Origin: Mesorhizobium_L sp035547755
Lineage (GTDB): Bacteria; Pseudomonadota; Alphaproteobacteria; Rhizobiales; Rhizobiaceae
Length of the DNA stretch: 64,000 nucleotides
Reading direction: 5' to 3'
Assembly: GCA_035547755.1 (NCBI GenBank)
Contig: DASZUG010000020.1
Coordinates: 62,001-126,000, forward strand
A program made the translations under genes and the position numbers. The notes below the pieces were generated by a model. It saw only the letters and a list, made by a program, of their open reading frames with translations. It searched no databases and was not told the DNA's origin. Below are positions 51,436-60,798 of the stretch, one piece after another. The stretch's first letter is position 1. Each line of letters opens with the position of its first letter.

Positions 51436-52419
51436 TCACACGATCGGCTTGAGGGCGGCCCACAGACCGCCGCCGAGCAAGCCCAGGAAGATCAGCCAGC
51501 CGACGATGCTGTTCGATTTGAACAATCTCAGGCATTGATCAGGGTCGTTTATATCGAGCACCCGGATCTGCCGCATCATGTGAACGGCCGCGGCGACGAG
51601 GCCAGCGAGCGCCGGCAGCGGCACATGCGCCATCGAGAAGGCGAGCGCGAAAAGCACCAGCGCACCGCCATAAAGCCCCGTCAGCCATTGCTTCGTGTCC
51701 TCGCCGAAAAGCCGCGCCGTCGAGCGGACGCCGACAATGGCGTCGTCTTCCTTGTCCTGGTGGGCGTAGATCGTGTCGTAGCCGATCACCCATAGGATCG
51801 AGCCGGCGTAAAGCAGAAGCGCCGGCGGATCGATGCGGCCGAAATGTGCCGCCCAACCCATCAGCGCCCCCCAGGAAAAGGCAAGTCCCAGAACGAATTG
51901 CGGCCAGTCCGTGATTCTCTTCATAAAGGGATAGGCAGCGACGATCAGCAGCGAGGCGATGCCCGTGATGACCGCAAAGCGGTTGAACTGGAGAAGCACC
52001 GCCAGCCCGACCAACGCCTGAATGATGAGGAAAGCCCAGGCCTGCTTGCGGCTGACCTGGCGCGAGGGCAGCGGTCTTGAGCGTGTCCGCTCCACCTCCG
52101 AATCGATACCCTCATCGACGATGTCGTTATAAGTGCAGCCGGCGCCGCGCATGGCGATTGCCCCGATCAGGAAAAGCAGGATGTGCCATGGCGACGGCAG
52201 GACCGACGCAAGCGATGAGCCCGGCTCGGCGTTGGCGCTCGCCGCGAGCGCCGCCGACCACCAGCACGGCCACAGGAGCAGCCACCAGCCGATCGGCCGA
52301 TCCCATCGCGCCAGTTGCGCATAGGGCCACAGCACGCGCGGAAGGGTTTTGTAGACCCAGTGGCCGGAGGGCGCGTCGGCGACGCGGCCCTGGGCGGCGG
52401 TGGATTGGATATTTTCCAT
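51436..52419 (-). CDS. ubiA: 4-hydroxybenzoate polyprenyltransferase
   Basis: UbiA attaches the polyprenyl tail to 4-hydroxybenzoate in ubiquinone synthesis, in the inner membrane. The 327-aa protein has about eight hydrophobic segments and the two aspartate-rich motifs: NDIVDEGIDSEVERTRSRPL (about residues 102-121) and YAHQDKEDDAIVGVRSTA. It converges on DUF6101 with 9 bp between stops. Its prenyl donor would come from the synthase encoded at 37395. Confidence 0.95.
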   Translation of the reverse strand: MENIQSTAAQGRVADAPSGHWVYKTLPRVLWPYAQLARWDRPIGWWLLLWPCWWSAALAASANAEPGSSLASVLPSPWHILLFLIGAIAMRGAGCTYNDIVDEGIDSEVERTRSRPLPSRQVSRKQAWAFLIIQALVGLAVLLQFNRFAVITGIASLLIVAAYPFMKRITDWPQFVLGLAFSWGALMGWAAHFGRIDPPALLLYAGSILWVIGYDTIYAHQDKEDDAIVGVRSTARLFGEDTKQWLTGLYGGALVLFALAFSMAHVPLPALAGLVAAAVHMMRQIRVLDINDPDQCLRLFKSNSIVGWLIFLGLLGGGLWAALKPIV

Positions 52420-52530
52420 GGAAAGGGAGTGGCAGCGCCGGACGAAGCCGTCAAGTCAATCCTTCCCCCAGCCTCTTGACCCGGCGGGAGCGACGCCATA
52501 GGCGGAAACCTCCAATCCGGCGAGGTCTTC

Positions 52531-53808
52531 ATGAACGTGCTTCTCATCGGTTCCGGCGGCCGCGAACACGCGCTGGCCTGGAAGATCGCGGCTTCGCCGA
52601 TGCTGACGCGGCTCTATGCCGCGCCGGGAAACCCCGGCATCGCGGAAGAGGCCGAATGCGTCGCCCTCGATGTCAAGGATCACGACGCCGTCATCGCCTT
52701 TTGCCGCGAAAAGGCGATCGATCTCGTCGTCGTCGGCCCGGAAGCGCCGCTTGTCGCCGGCATCGCCGACCGCCTCGCCGCCGCCAGCATCGCCGTGTTC
52801 GGGCCGAGTGCCGCCGCCGCGCAACTCGAAGGCTCGAAAGGCTTCACCAAGGACCTTTGCGCCCGCTACGGCATCCCGACCGCCGCCTATCGGCGCTTCA
52901 ACAATGCCTTGGAGGCCAAGGCCTATGTCCGCGCGACGGGCGCTCCCATCGTCATAAAGGCCGACGGTCTTGCCGCGGGAAAGGGCGTGACGGTCGCCAT
53001 GGCGCTCGACGAGGCGCTTGCGGCGGTCGATGCCTGCTTCGAGGGCGCTTTCGGCGGCGCTGGCGCGGAAGTCGTCGTGGAGGAATTTCTTGAGGGCGAA
53101 GAGGCGAGCTTCTTCTGCCTTTGCGATGGCCGGACGGCGCTTCCTTTCGGTACGGCGCAGGACCACAAGCGGGTCGGCGAGGGCGATACCGGCCCGAACA
53201 CCGGCGGCATGGGCGCCTATTCCCCGGCGCCGGTCATGACGCCTCCGATGATCGAACGCGTGATGCGCGAGATCGTCGAGCCGACCATGCGCGGCATGGC
53301 GGAAATGGGCGCGCCTTTTTCCGGCGTTCTCTATGTCGGCCTGATGCTGGCGGCGGATGGCCCGAAGCTCATCGAATACAACGTCCGTTTCGGCGATCCC
53401 GAATGCCAGGTGCTGATGCCGCGCCTGAAGAGCGATATTCTTGTCCTGATGAAAGCAGCGGCCGACGGGCAGCTCCGACATATGTCCGCCGAGTGGCGCG
53501 ACAAGGCCGCCCTGACGGTGGTGATGGCGGCGGAAGGCTATCCGGGCAAGACGGTTCCGGGAAGCGTCATCAATGGGCTGGAGAAGGTGCGCGAAACCGG
53601 AGCGGAAATCTTCCAGGCGGGAACGGCCTTGCGGAATGGGAAGATCGTCGCCAATGGCGGCCGCGTCCTGAATATCACTGCGCTAGGCGCAACGGTCGAA
53701 GAAGCGCGGGAAAAAGCCTATCGCGCCGTCGGCCTCATCGATTGGCCGGAAGGCTTTTGCCGGCGTGATATAGGCTGGCGCGCGCTCGCCCGCGAACGGG
53801 ACGGCTGA
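52531..53808 (+). CDS. purD: Phosphoribosylamine-glycine ligase
   Basis: PurD makes GAR from phosphoribosylamine, glycine and ATP, the second step of purine synthesis. The 425-aa protein begins MNVLLIGSGGREHALAWK and has the ATP-grasp block KADGLAAGKGVTVA (about residue 145), DHKRVGEGDTGPNTGGMGAYSP and FGDPECQVLMPRL. It is divergent from ubiA, in the order usual for rhizobia. guaA and guaB elsewhere in the window act later in the same pathway. Confidence 0.97.
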   Translation: MNVLLIGSGGREHALAWKIAASPMLTRLYAAPGNPGIAEEAECVALDVKDHDAVIAFCREKAIDLVVVGPEAPLVAGIADRLAAASIAVFGPSAAAAQLEGSKGFTKDLCARYGIPTAAYRRFNNALEAKAYVRATGAPIVIKADGLAAGKGVTVAMALDEALAAVDACFEGAFGGAGAEVVVEEFLEGEEASFFCLCDGRTALPFGTAQDHKRVGEGDTGPNTGGMGAYSPAPVMTPPMIERVMREIVEPTMRGMAEMGAPFSGVLYVGLMLAADGPKLIEYNVRFGDPECQVLMPRLKSDILVLMKAAADGQLRHMSAEWRDKAALTVVMAAEGYPGKTVPGSVINGLEKVRETGAEIFQAGTALRNGKIVANGGRVLNITALGATVEEAREKAYRAVGLIDWPEGFCRRDIGWRALARERDG

Positions 53809-53922
53809 GCTCCTCCGCCTTTCCGTCGCTTGGCCGATTGCGCGGCATTCCATCCGTTTCTATACCTTGAGACAGTTACGACGGCTCCGGGCATTTGCCG
53901 GCCGGACTTCAGGAGGAATGCC

Positions 53923-55695
53923 ATGTATGAAGCGCCTGTCGGCGAGATCGCGTTTGTGCTCAAGGACATTGCACATCTTGACCAGGTGCTTGGAAAGGGC
54001 CGTTTTGCGGAACTCTCCGAGGATGTCGTCGAGGCGGTCTTGAATGAAGCCGGCCGCTTTTGCGCCGAGGAAATGGTGCCTCTCGCTACAGTCGGGGACC
54101 AGAAGGGCGCGGTCTTCAGCGACGGCAAGGTGACGACGCCTCCCGGCTGGAAAGATCTTTACAAGCGCTGGTGCGACGGCGGCTGGAACGCTCTTGCCGG
54201 GCCGGCCGAATTCGGCGGCCAGGACCTTCCGGCAATGGTCGCGATAGCTGTGCTCGAAATCTGGAATTCCGCCTCGATGGGCTTCGCCGTCGGCCCGACG
54301 CTGACCTTCGGCGCGGTCGAGGCTTTGGAGAAACATGCAAGCCCCGAATTGCAGGCCAAATATCTGGCGAAGCTCGTTTCCGGCGAGTGGATGGGGACGA
54401 TGAATCTTACCGAACCGCAGGCCGGTTCGGATTTGAATGCGCTTCGTACCCGCGCCGAACCGGCCGGCGATGGAACCTACCGGATTTTCGGCCAGAAGAT
54501 ATTCATCACCTATGGCGAGCACGATTTCACCGACAACATCGTTCATATGGTTCTCGCCAGGCTGCCCGATGCGCCGGCGGGCACACGCGGCATATCGCTC
54601 TTCCTGGTGCCCAAATTCCTGGTTGATGACGAGGGCGGAATCGGCGCAAGGAACGATGTCGTCTGCGCCAGCATCGAGCACAAGCTTGGCATCCACGGCT
54701 CGCCGACCTGCACCATGATCTATGGCGATGGTTCCGTTGAGGGCAAACAGCCGGGCGCGATCGGCTGGCTGGTCGGCGAGGAGAACAAGGGTCTCGCCTG
54801 CATGTTCACCATGATGAACAATGCCCGACTTGCTGTCGGCATCCAGGGCGTCGCGGTGGCGGAGGCGGCCTATCAGAAGGCGCGCGCCTATGCCGCCGAG
54901 CGGCGGCAAGGGAAGGCGCCCGGGCAAAAGGTTGAGGGCATGAGCCCGATCATCGCCCATCCGGACGTGAAGCGGACTCTCTTGACCATGAAGGCCTTGA
55001 CCGGTGCGGCGCGCGCGATCGCCTATAGCTGTGCCCAAGCCATCGACATGGGCCGCGTGACCGAAGGGGATGAGAAGCGCCACTGGCAGGACCGCGCCGG
55101 CCTGCTGACGCCCGTCGCCAAGGCATTTCCGACCGATATTGGCGTGGAGGTCGCCTCGCTTGGCGTCCAAATCCATGGCGGCATGGGCTTCATCGAGGAA
55201 ACGGGAGCGGCGCGTTTCTATCGCGACGCGCGCATCGCCCCGATCTACGAGGGCACCAACGGCATTCAGGCGATCGATCTCGTTACCCGCAAGCTGCCGC
55301 TCTCGGATGGCGAGCATGTTATCGCCTATATCGGGGAATTACAGACGGACGTGGAAGCGCTGAGGGAATCGAACCTGCCGGGCTTCGGCGAGAGTGCCGA
55401 CCGGCTGGCTTCAGCGCTCGCCGATCTGGAATTGGCGACCCGCTTCCTCCAGCAGGCGCAGACGGACGGACGGATGTCGGAGGCGCTTGCCGGCGCTACC
55501 CCCTATCTCCGACTTTTCGGCCTTGCCTCGGGCGGTGTGCTTCTCGCGCGCGGCGCCTTGGCGAAGGGTGAAGTGCAACCGGTGGCGCTCTGCCGCTTCT
55601 TCGCGGAAAACCTTGTCGGCGAATGCGCCGCGCTGCGCGACCGCGTCGTCAGCGGCTGGGCCAGCATCGAGGCCGCCGAAGCCGCTCTCGCATAG
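53923..55695 (+). CDS. Acyl-CoA dehydrogenase (large, FadE/DmdC-like)
   Basis: This 590-aa flavoprotein belongs to the acyl-CoA dehydrogenase group with a C-terminal extension. The start at ATG 53923 follows AGGAGG at six bases. The FAD/substrate segments are MNLTEPQAGSDLNALRTRA, KIFITYGEHDF and QIHGGMGFIEETGAARFYRD, and the catalytic Glu lies in IYEGTNGIQAIDL (about residue 445). Such enzymes serve beta-oxidation or, as DmdC, methylmercaptopropionyl-CoA oxidation. It is 11 bp before an enoyl-CoA hydratase gene, giving two consecutive oxidation steps. Confidence 0.92.
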   Translation: MYEAPVGEIAFVLKDIAHLDQVLGKGRFAELSEDVVEAVLNEAGRFCAEEMVPLATVGDQKGAVFSDGKVTTPPGWKDLYKRWCDGGWNALAGPAEFGGQDLPAMVAIAVLEIWNSASMGFAVGPTLTFGAVEALEKHASPELQAKYLAKLVSGEWMGTMNLTEPQAGSDLNALRTRAEPAGDGTYRIFGQKIFITYGEHDFTDNIVHMVLARLPDAPAGTRGISLFLVPKFLVDDEGGIGARNDVVCASIEHKLGIHGSPTCTMIYGDGSVEGKQPGAIGWLVGEENKGLACMFTMMNNARLAVGIQGVAVAEAAYQKARAYAAERRQGKAPGQKVEGMSPIIAHPDVKRTLLTMKALTGAARAIAYSCAQAIDMGRVTEGDEKRHWQDRAGLLTPVAKAFPTDIGVEVASLGVQIHGGMGFIEETGAARFYRDARIAPIYEGTNGIQAIDLVTRKLPLSDGEHVIAYIGELQTDVEALRESNLPGFGESADRLASALADLELATRFLQQAQTDGRMSEALAGATPYLRLFGLASGGVLLARGALAKGEVQPVALCRFFAENLVGECAALRDRVVSGWASIEAAEAALA

Positions 55696-55706
55696 GATAA
55701 GTTCAT

Positions 55707-56459
55707 ATGGGCGATCGTATCCTTGTCGAGCGGCGCGGCCCCGTCCAGATCGTGCGGATGAACCGGCCGGAAAAGAAGAACGCCATCACGCGCGCGATGT
55801 ATGCCGGCATGGCGACGGCACTGCATGACGGCGATGCCGATCCCGCCATTCGCTGTCATGTGATCTTCGGCCTGCCCGGCGTCTTTTCGTCCGGCAACGA
55901 CATTGCCGATTTTCTCGCCCATGGGAGGGGCGGCGAGCGCGGTAGGGAATCCGTCGATTTCCTGATGGCGCTGGCCTTATCGGAAAAGCCGCTTCTGTCG
56001 GGGGTGGACGGCATCGCCGTTGGCATCGGCGTGACCATCAACCTCCATTGCGACCTCACCTTCGCCACGCCGCGAACGGTTTTTCGCGCGCCTTTCCTGG
56101 ACCTCGGGCTGGTGCCCGAGGCTGGATCGACGCTCACCGGTCCTCGGATAATGGGATACCAGCAGGCGTTCGGCCTGTTTGTCCTGGGCGAAGGGTTCTC
56201 GGCGGAACAGGCGAAGGCGGCTGGCCTGATCTATGCCGTGGTTGGCGAAAATGAACTTGAGGAAAGGACGCTTCGAGCGGCGCAGGACCTTGTCGCGAAG
56301 CCGCCCGAGGCGTTGAAGATCGCGCGCGGTCTGATGCGGCCGGATCGCGAGGAACTGGTGAAGCGGATACGCATTGAAAGCGACCATATCAGCGAAAGAC
56401 TGCAATCGGAGGAGGCGAAAGCAGCGTTCAGCGCCTTCCTCGACCGCAAGCGATCCTGA
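55707..56459 (+). CDS. Enoyl-CoA hydratase/isomerase family protein
   Basis: This 250-aa crotonase-fold protein would hydrate or isomerise enoyl-CoA made by the adjacent dehydrogenase. Conserved pieces are RPEKKNAITRAMYAGM, the oxyanion-hole region VFSSGNDIADF and GVDGIAVGIGVTINLHCDLTFA, followed by FLDLGLVPEAGST where the catalytic Glu is expected. The last base of its stop touches the first base of the convergent pdxH stop. The specific reaction is not certain. Confidence 0.9.
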   Translation: MGDRILVERRGPVQIVRMNRPEKKNAITRAMYAGMATALHDGDADPAIRCHVIFGLPGVFSSGNDIADFLAHGRGGERGRESVDFLMALALSEKPLLSGVDGIAVGIGVTINLHCDLTFATPRTVFRAPFLDLGLVPEAGSTLTGPRIMGYQQAFGLFVLGEGFSAEQAKAAGLIYAVVGENELEERTLRAAQDLVAKPPEALKIARGLMRPDREELVKRIRIESDHISERLQSEEAKAAFSAFLDRKRS

Positions 56460-57074
56460 CTACGGATAGAGCCGTTCCGTCTCCCATTTGTCGCCCGCCT
56501 TGGTGAAGACAAGGCGGTCGTGCAGGCGGAAGGGCTTGTCCTGCCAGAACTCGATTGTTTGCGGCAGGATGCGGAAACCGGACCAGTAAGGCGGCCTTGG
56601 AATATCGCCGATAGCATATTTAGCCGTATATTCCGCCACCGCCTTTTCCAGCGCGAAGCGGCTTTCGAGCGGCCGCGATTGTTTCGACGCCCAGGCGCCG
56701 ATGCGGCTGCCGCGCGGCCGGCTCCTGAAATAGGCGTCCGCCTCCGCGTCGCTCACCTTCTCCACCGGTCCGCGCACCCGGACCTGCCGGCGGAGCGATT
56801 TCCAATGGAAGCAAAGCGCCGCCTTCATCGAGGACAGCAATTCCTTCCCTTTGTTGCTCTCGAAATTGGTGTAGAAGACGAAACCATGTTCGTCATAGCC
56901 CTTCAGAAGCACCATACGCAGATCCGGCAATCCGCTCTCGTCCACCGTCGCGAGCGCCATGGCGTTCGGGTCGTTGAGCTCGCTCTTTTCCGCCTCTGCC
57001 AGCCATTTCCTGAAAAGGATATAGGGCTCCGTGGACTGCACAAAGTCATCGCTTGTTAACACTGTCTCGTCCAT
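56460..57074 (-). CDS. pdxH: Pyridoxamine 5'-phosphate oxidase
   Basis: PdxH oxidises PNP and PMP to the cofactor PLP using FMN and oxygen. The 204-aa protein has MALATVDESGLPDLRMVLLKGYDE, FVFYTNFESNKGKEL (FMN phosphate site), the RGPVEKV segment and the C-terminal signature region FWQDKPFRLHDRLVF with a final ERLYP. Length and ends are normal. A MITE-like element lies between it and the lipoprotein gene. Confidence 0.96.
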   Translation of the reverse strand: MDETVLTSDDFVQSTEPYILFRKWLAEAEKSELNDPNAMALATVDESGLPDLRMVLLKGYDEHGFVFYTNFESNKGKELLSSMKAALCFHWKSLRRQVRVRGPVEKVSDAEADAYFRSRPRGSRIGAWASKQSRPLESRFALEKAVAEYTAKYAIGDIPRPPYWSGFRILPQTIEFWQDKPFRLHDRLVFTKAGDKWETERLYP

Positions 57075-57127
57075 AGTGTCTCCGTGGGGCCGGTCCGCGC
57101 ATTCCGCACTGTCAATCCAGCGCTATG

Positions 57128-57399
57128 CTTAGGGTCAGGACTCATAAATATGGCCGAAATGGCGCCCGAAACGGCAAAGAGATGCGAGGAGAAGCGCGAA
57201 GGTCGATGGGTTCCATCGGCCAAGCGGTTCGACAACGCAGGTCGCAGCCGTTTCGGCGTCCGCAGGATGTGGCCCATCTGCCCGGCTACTTTGTCGAAAA
57301 GGACTTGAAAATGATGAACATTTCCTGCGCCTTTTCTCCTCATATCCGAACGGATGGCCTCACACCATTTCGACCAGATTTATGAGTCCTGACCCTAAG
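57128..57399. mobile_element. MITE-like element with 35-bp terminal inverted repeats
   Basis: CTTAGGGTCAGGACTCATAA opens the left end (57128-57162) and its inverse closes the right end (57365-57399); the 35-base arms differ at only two positions. The 200-bp interior codes for nothing I can support and has no transposase. It fills the gap of about 340 bp between pdxH and the lipoprotein gene. Flanking bases (ATG left, ATA right) show no clear target duplication. Confidence 0.75.
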
Positions 57400-57414
57400 A
57401 TATTGAATCCCTGA

Positions 57415-57924
57415 ATGCCCGCAAAAATCGCTCCGCTGCCGAAGATTTCCGTTGATCCAGAGACTGCTCGCCTTCCTTCTTTTCGCCTGATGGCGTCCAT
57501 ATTTGCGCTTGCCGCGCCGTTTCTGCTCAGCGCCTGCGGGTCGAGCAACATCCTTGCCAAGGCGGAGGTGGACAGATCGCTGGTGACGGGCTCGGTTTCC
57601 CCCGTATCGGCGGCGTCTTCCCAGCCGCCGGCCAACCCGTTCCCTGGAACCTCTCCACAGGCCGCCTCCGATGAGACAACCATCCGGAATGCGGTCTCCT
57701 CGGCGAATTTGAAGGCGGCCGGCGGCAAGGACATTTCCTGGGCCAATCCCGCGACCGGATCGAGCGGCGAAATCTCCGCGGTCACGGAATACAAGCAGGA
57801 CGACATCCTCTGCCGCCGCTTCACCACTTCGCGCCAGAGCTTCGACGGCGTCGCGCTCTATCATGGCGATGCCTGCCTCGACAGCACGGGCGTCTGGCGG
57901 ATGATGAACTTCCAGGCGTCCTGA
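57415..57924 (+). CDS. RT0821/Lpp0805-type surface lipoprotein
   Basis: This 169-aa protein has a lipoprotein signal: a hydrophobic stretch MASIFALAAPFLLSACGSS with the lipobox LSAC (Cys about residue 41). The mature C-terminal half has a small beta domain (DILCRRFTTSRQSFDGVALYHGDACLDSTGVW, quoted in part: CRRFTTSRQSF) with two more cysteines, which fits the RT0821/Lpp0805 surface-protein family of alphaproteobacteria. The ATG at 57415 gives 25 residues before the signal; a start at 57490 (MASIF) would be more typical. It begins 15 bp after the MITE-like element. Confidence 0.8.
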   Translation: MPAKIAPLPKISVDPETARLPSFRLMASIFALAAPFLLSACGSSNILAKAEVDRSLVTGSVSPVSAASSQPPANPFPGTSPQAASDETTIRNAVSSANLKAAGGKDISWANPATGSSGEISAVTEYKQDDILCRRFTTSRQSFDGVALYHGDACLDSTGVWRMMNFQAS

Positions 57925-58031
57925 TCCATTTCGCGGCACGGCAAAGATGATGCTCCGCTCTGGAATTTCTTCCTAGCCGGACGCATATTAGGCCCGAATT
58001 GTCTAAACCCTTCTCCCGGCAGGCATGAAGC

Positions 58032-58973
58032 ATGCGCGATCCCTATGACGTTCTGGGCGTTTCCAGGAGCGCCACGGCGAAAGAGATAAAGTCGGCTTAC
58101 CGCAAGTTGGCCAAGAAATATCATCCGGATCAGAATCCGGACGATCCGAAGGCCAAGGACAGGTTCGCCGAGGCAAACCAGGCTTACGAGATCGTCGGCG
58201 ACGAAAAGAACAGGGGCGCTTACGACCGCGGCGAGATCGATGCCGAGGGCAAGCCGAAATTCCAGGGCTTCGAAGGCGCCGCCGGCGCCGGCGGCGATCC
58301 CTTCGCCGGCTTTCGCCGCTCACAGGGCGGACCCGGCGGAACGCATTTCGAATTCCGTTCCAGCACCGCCGGCAGCGATGCCTTCGGCGGCGCGCATGAC
58401 ATCTTCAGCGAGATTTTCGGCAGCGGGTTTTCGCAAGGCGACGGGGCACAGCGCGGCGCGCGGCGGCAGAATGTCGCCGGCGCGGACATCAACGCGGTGC
58501 TGGATGTCGATCTGGAGGATATTGCCGGCGCCGGCAAGGTGACGGCCGCCTTTCCGGACGGTCACAAGATCGCGGTGAAGCTGCCGCGCTATGTCGAGGA
58601 CGGCCAGACGATCCGGCTGAAAGGGCAAGGTGAGCAATCGCCCTTCGGCGGCCCGCCCGGGGACGCGTTGGTCAAGATCAGATTCCGCAAGCACCCGCGC
58701 TACCGTGTCGAGGGGCGCGATCTCCATGCCGATCTCCCGGTGCAACTGCGCGACGCAGTCCTCGGCGCCAAGCTGGCGGTCGAGACGCCGACCGGCCGGA
58801 TTTCCCTTTCCATTCCCGCCTGGTCGAGTTCGGACAAGGTGCTGCGCCTCAAGGGCAGGGGATTGCCGCTGAAAACCTCCGGTCAGGGCGACTTCTACGT
58901 CCATGTCCGCGTCATGCTTCCCGAGGGCGGCGATCCCGAACTGGAGGCGTTGATGAAGAAGGCCAAGGTCTGA
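58032..58973 (+). CDS. DnaJ/CbpA-like co-chaperone
   Basis: This 313-aa J-domain protein has DPYDVLGVSRSATAKEIKSAYRKLAKKYHPDQNPD at the start (quoted in part: KKYHPDQNP with the HPD that triggers DnaK). A Gly/Phe-rich linker (about 75-150) follows, then the two C-terminal substrate-binding beta domains. There is no zinc-finger domain, so it is the CbpA/DjlA-free class B type rather than DnaJ proper. It is read 107 bp after the lipoprotein gene. Confidence 0.92.
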   Translation: MRDPYDVLGVSRSATAKEIKSAYRKLAKKYHPDQNPDDPKAKDRFAEANQAYEIVGDEKNRGAYDRGEIDAEGKPKFQGFEGAAGAGGDPFAGFRRSQGGPGGTHFEFRSSTAGSDAFGGAHDIFSEIFGSGFSQGDGAQRGARRQNVAGADINAVLDVDLEDIAGAGKVTAAFPDGHKIAVKLPRYVEDGQTIRLKGQGEQSPFGGPPGDALVKIRFRKHPRYRVEGRDLHADLPVQLRDAVLGAKLAVETPTGRISLSIPAWSSSDKVLRLKGRGLPLKTSGQGDFYVHVRVMLPEGGDPELEALMKKAKV

Positions 58974-59025
58974 TTGGGCCCTTCCGGCTGGGTTCCTCGA
59001 CGGATAGATGCTTGAAGGCGCCAAA

Positions 59026-59048
59026 AGCCTGTGCGATAGGCACAGGCT
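59026..59048 (+). terminator. Hairpin after the DnaJ-like gene
   Basis: AGCCTGTGC (59026-59034) pairs perfectly with GCACAGGCT (59040-59048) around a five-base loop. No T run follows, so it may slow or stabilise the transcript rather than terminate it. Confidence 0.35.
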
Positions 59049-59099
59049 GGAGCATGTTCCCAGAAAGGGGAAACCGGTTTTCGGTTAAGAACATGCTCC
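59049..59099. repeat. GCATGTTC-type inverted repeat
   Basis: GGAGCATGTTC (59049-59059) and GAACATGCTCC (59089-59099) form an 11-base perfect stem, enclosing AAACCGGTTT, itself palindromic. It resembles the units at 38540-38631, which share the CATG end and the CCGGTTTTC core. Confidence 0.75.
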
Positions 59100-59187
59100 A
59101 ATTGTTGTCTTGGCCGCATTTGTGCCATGCAAAGCGATCCCACTTTGCTGCAAAATGCTCCAGGCGTGCATCGCGGAGACGAGTGAA

Positions 59188-60006
59188 ATGGCAATCGAAA
59201 ATGGCCTTATGGCGGGGAAGCGCGGGCTGATATTAGGGGTCGCCAACAATCGCTCGATCGCCTGGGGCATCGCCAAGGCCTGCGCCGCGCAGGGCGCGGA
59301 ACTGGTTCTCACCTATCAGGGAGACGCGCTGAAGAAGCGCGTAGAACCCCTGGCGCAGGAACTCGGCGCCCATCTTGGCGGCCATTGTGACGTCACCGAC
59401 ATGACGACCGTGGACGCAGTGTTCGACGATGTGCGTCGCCGCTGGGGCAAGCTCGACTTTCTCGTTCACGCCATCGCCTTTTCCGACAAGGACGAGCTGA
59501 CAGGCCGCTATGTCGAGACCTCGCGGGAGAATTTCCTGCGCACGATGGACATTTCGGTCTATTCGCTGACGGCCGTCGCCAAGCGCGCCGAGCCGCTGAT
59601 GACGGATGGCGGCTCGATCCTCACGCTCACCTATTACGGCGCGGAAAAAGTCATGCCGCACTACAATGTCATGGGCGTAGCCAAGGCGGCGCTCGAGGCG
59701 AGCGTCCGTTATCTCGCCGTCGATCTCGGCGGCAAGGGCATCCGCGTCAACGCCATCTCGGCGGGTCCGATCAAGACGCTGGCTGCCTCCGGCGTCGGCG
59801 ATTTCCGCTACATCTTGCGCTGGAACGAGTACAATTCGCCGCTGAAACGCAGCACGACCATCGAGGAAGTCGGCGAATCGGGGCTCTATTTCCTCTCCGA
59901 CATGGCGCGCGGCGTGACCGGCGAAATTCATCACGTCGATTCGGGCTATCACGTCGTCGGCATGAAGGCGGTCGACGCGCCCGACATATCGGTCATCAAG
60001 GATTAG
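59188..60006 (+). CDS. fabI: Enoyl-[acyl-carrier-protein] reductase (NADH)
   Basis: FabI reduces trans-2-enoyl-ACP, the last step of each fatty acid elongation round, and is the triclosan target. The 272-aa SDR enzyme starts at ATG 59188 (MAIENGLMAGKRG). The cofactor loop GVANNRSIAWGIAKA and the FabI-type catalytic Tyr-X6-Lys (HYNVMGVAK) are present, followed by INAISAGPIKTLAASG. It is followed 41 bp later by the histidine phosphatase gene on the same strand. Confidence 0.95.
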   Translation: MAIENGLMAGKRGLILGVANNRSIAWGIAKACAAQGAELVLTYQGDALKKRVEPLAQELGAHLGGHCDVTDMTTVDAVFDDVRRRWGKLDFLVHAIAFSDKDELTGRYVETSRENFLRTMDISVYSLTAVAKRAEPLMTDGGSILTLTYYGAEKVMPHYNVMGVAKAALEASVRYLAVDLGGKGIRVNAISAGPIKTLAASGVGDFRYILRWNEYNSPLKRSTTIEEVGESGLYFLSDMARGVTGEIHHVDSGYHVVGMKAVDAPDISVIKD

Positions 60007-60047
60007 TCTCCCAGCGGTCGGATAGCAGCCGGAGGAGTGCGAGCGAG

Positions 60048-60635
60048 ATGTACCCGCTGACCTACTTCGTACGCCACGGCCAGACCGACTATAATGCCGA
60101 CAGCCGTCTTCAGGGACAGGCCGATCCGGATATCAATGCGCTGGGGCGCCGCCAGGCCGACAAGAACGGCGAAAGATTCGCCCGGCTTCTGGGCCGGGGA
60201 GAAGGGTTCGATTTCGTCGCCAGCCCGCTCCGCCGCACGCGCGAGACGATGGAGCGCATCCGCATCAAGATGGGGCTGCTGCCGGAAGGCTACCGCACCG
60301 ACCCGCGTCTCATGGAGCTGAATTTCGGCGACTGGCAGGGCTTCACCTTTGCCGAGATCGAAGCGCGGACGCCCGGAGCGACGGCGCCGCGGCTGGAGGA
60401 CAAATGGGATTTCGTGCCGCCCGGCGCGCATGCCGAAAGTTACGCCATGCTGGCGGAGCGGGTGAGAAGCTGGCTCACCGACCTCAGCGTCAAGACGATC
60501 TGCGTCGCCCATGGCGGCGTGATCCGCTCGCTTTTCCACATTATCGAGCATGTTCCGGGACGCGAGGCAGCGAATATCGAAACGCCGCAGGACCGGATCC
60601 TCAAGCTGGAGAATGACCGCTTGCGTTGGCTCTAA
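60048..60635 (+). CDS. Histidine phosphatase superfamily (phosphoglycerate mutase-like) protein
   Basis: This 195-aa protein has the RHG phosphohistidine motif (FVRHGQTDYN, His about residue 9), the second arginine in SPLRRTRETM, and the later catalytic His in CVAHGGVIRSLF. The cofactor-dependent mutase family is broad and includes phosphatases of many substrates; the short length argues for a phosphatase. Position after fabI and upstream of aroC is conserved in rhizobia. Confidence 0.9.
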   Translation: MYPLTYFVRHGQTDYNADSRLQGQADPDINALGRRQADKNGERFARLLGRGEGFDFVASPLRRTRETMERIRIKMGLLPEGYRTDPRLMELNFGDWQGFTFAEIEARTPGATAPRLEDKWDFVPPGAHAESYAMLAERVRSWLTDLSVKTICVAHGGVIRSLFHIIEHVPGREAANIETPQDRILKLENDRLRWL

Positions 60636-60659
60636 TCGACCGGCTTTCGCATGTTTTCA

Positions 60660-60765
60660 GTGCGTCCTTCGAGGCCCGCTTCGCGGGCACCTCAGGATGA
60701 GGGAGGTAGGCACCGTCGGTCCTCATGCTGAGGTGCGAGCGAAGCGAAGCCTCGAAGCACGCACC
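60660..60765. repeat. Palindromic repeat, GTGCGTCC family copy 3 (intergenic)
   Basis: GTGCGTCCTTCGAGGCCCGC and CCTCGAAGCACGCAC (one base off) form inverted arms around CACCTCAGGATGAGG and CTCATGCTGAGGTGCGAG. It lies between the phosphatase and DUF1344 genes. Confidence 0.85.
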
Positions 60766-60798
60766 CAAAAACGTGAATCGACTTGAATATCGGCGGGT

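Noticed and set aside
47386..57399. Both MITE-like elements measure 272 bp
   Set aside because: Their terminal repeats and interiors are not similar by eye, so equal length is treated as coincidence.
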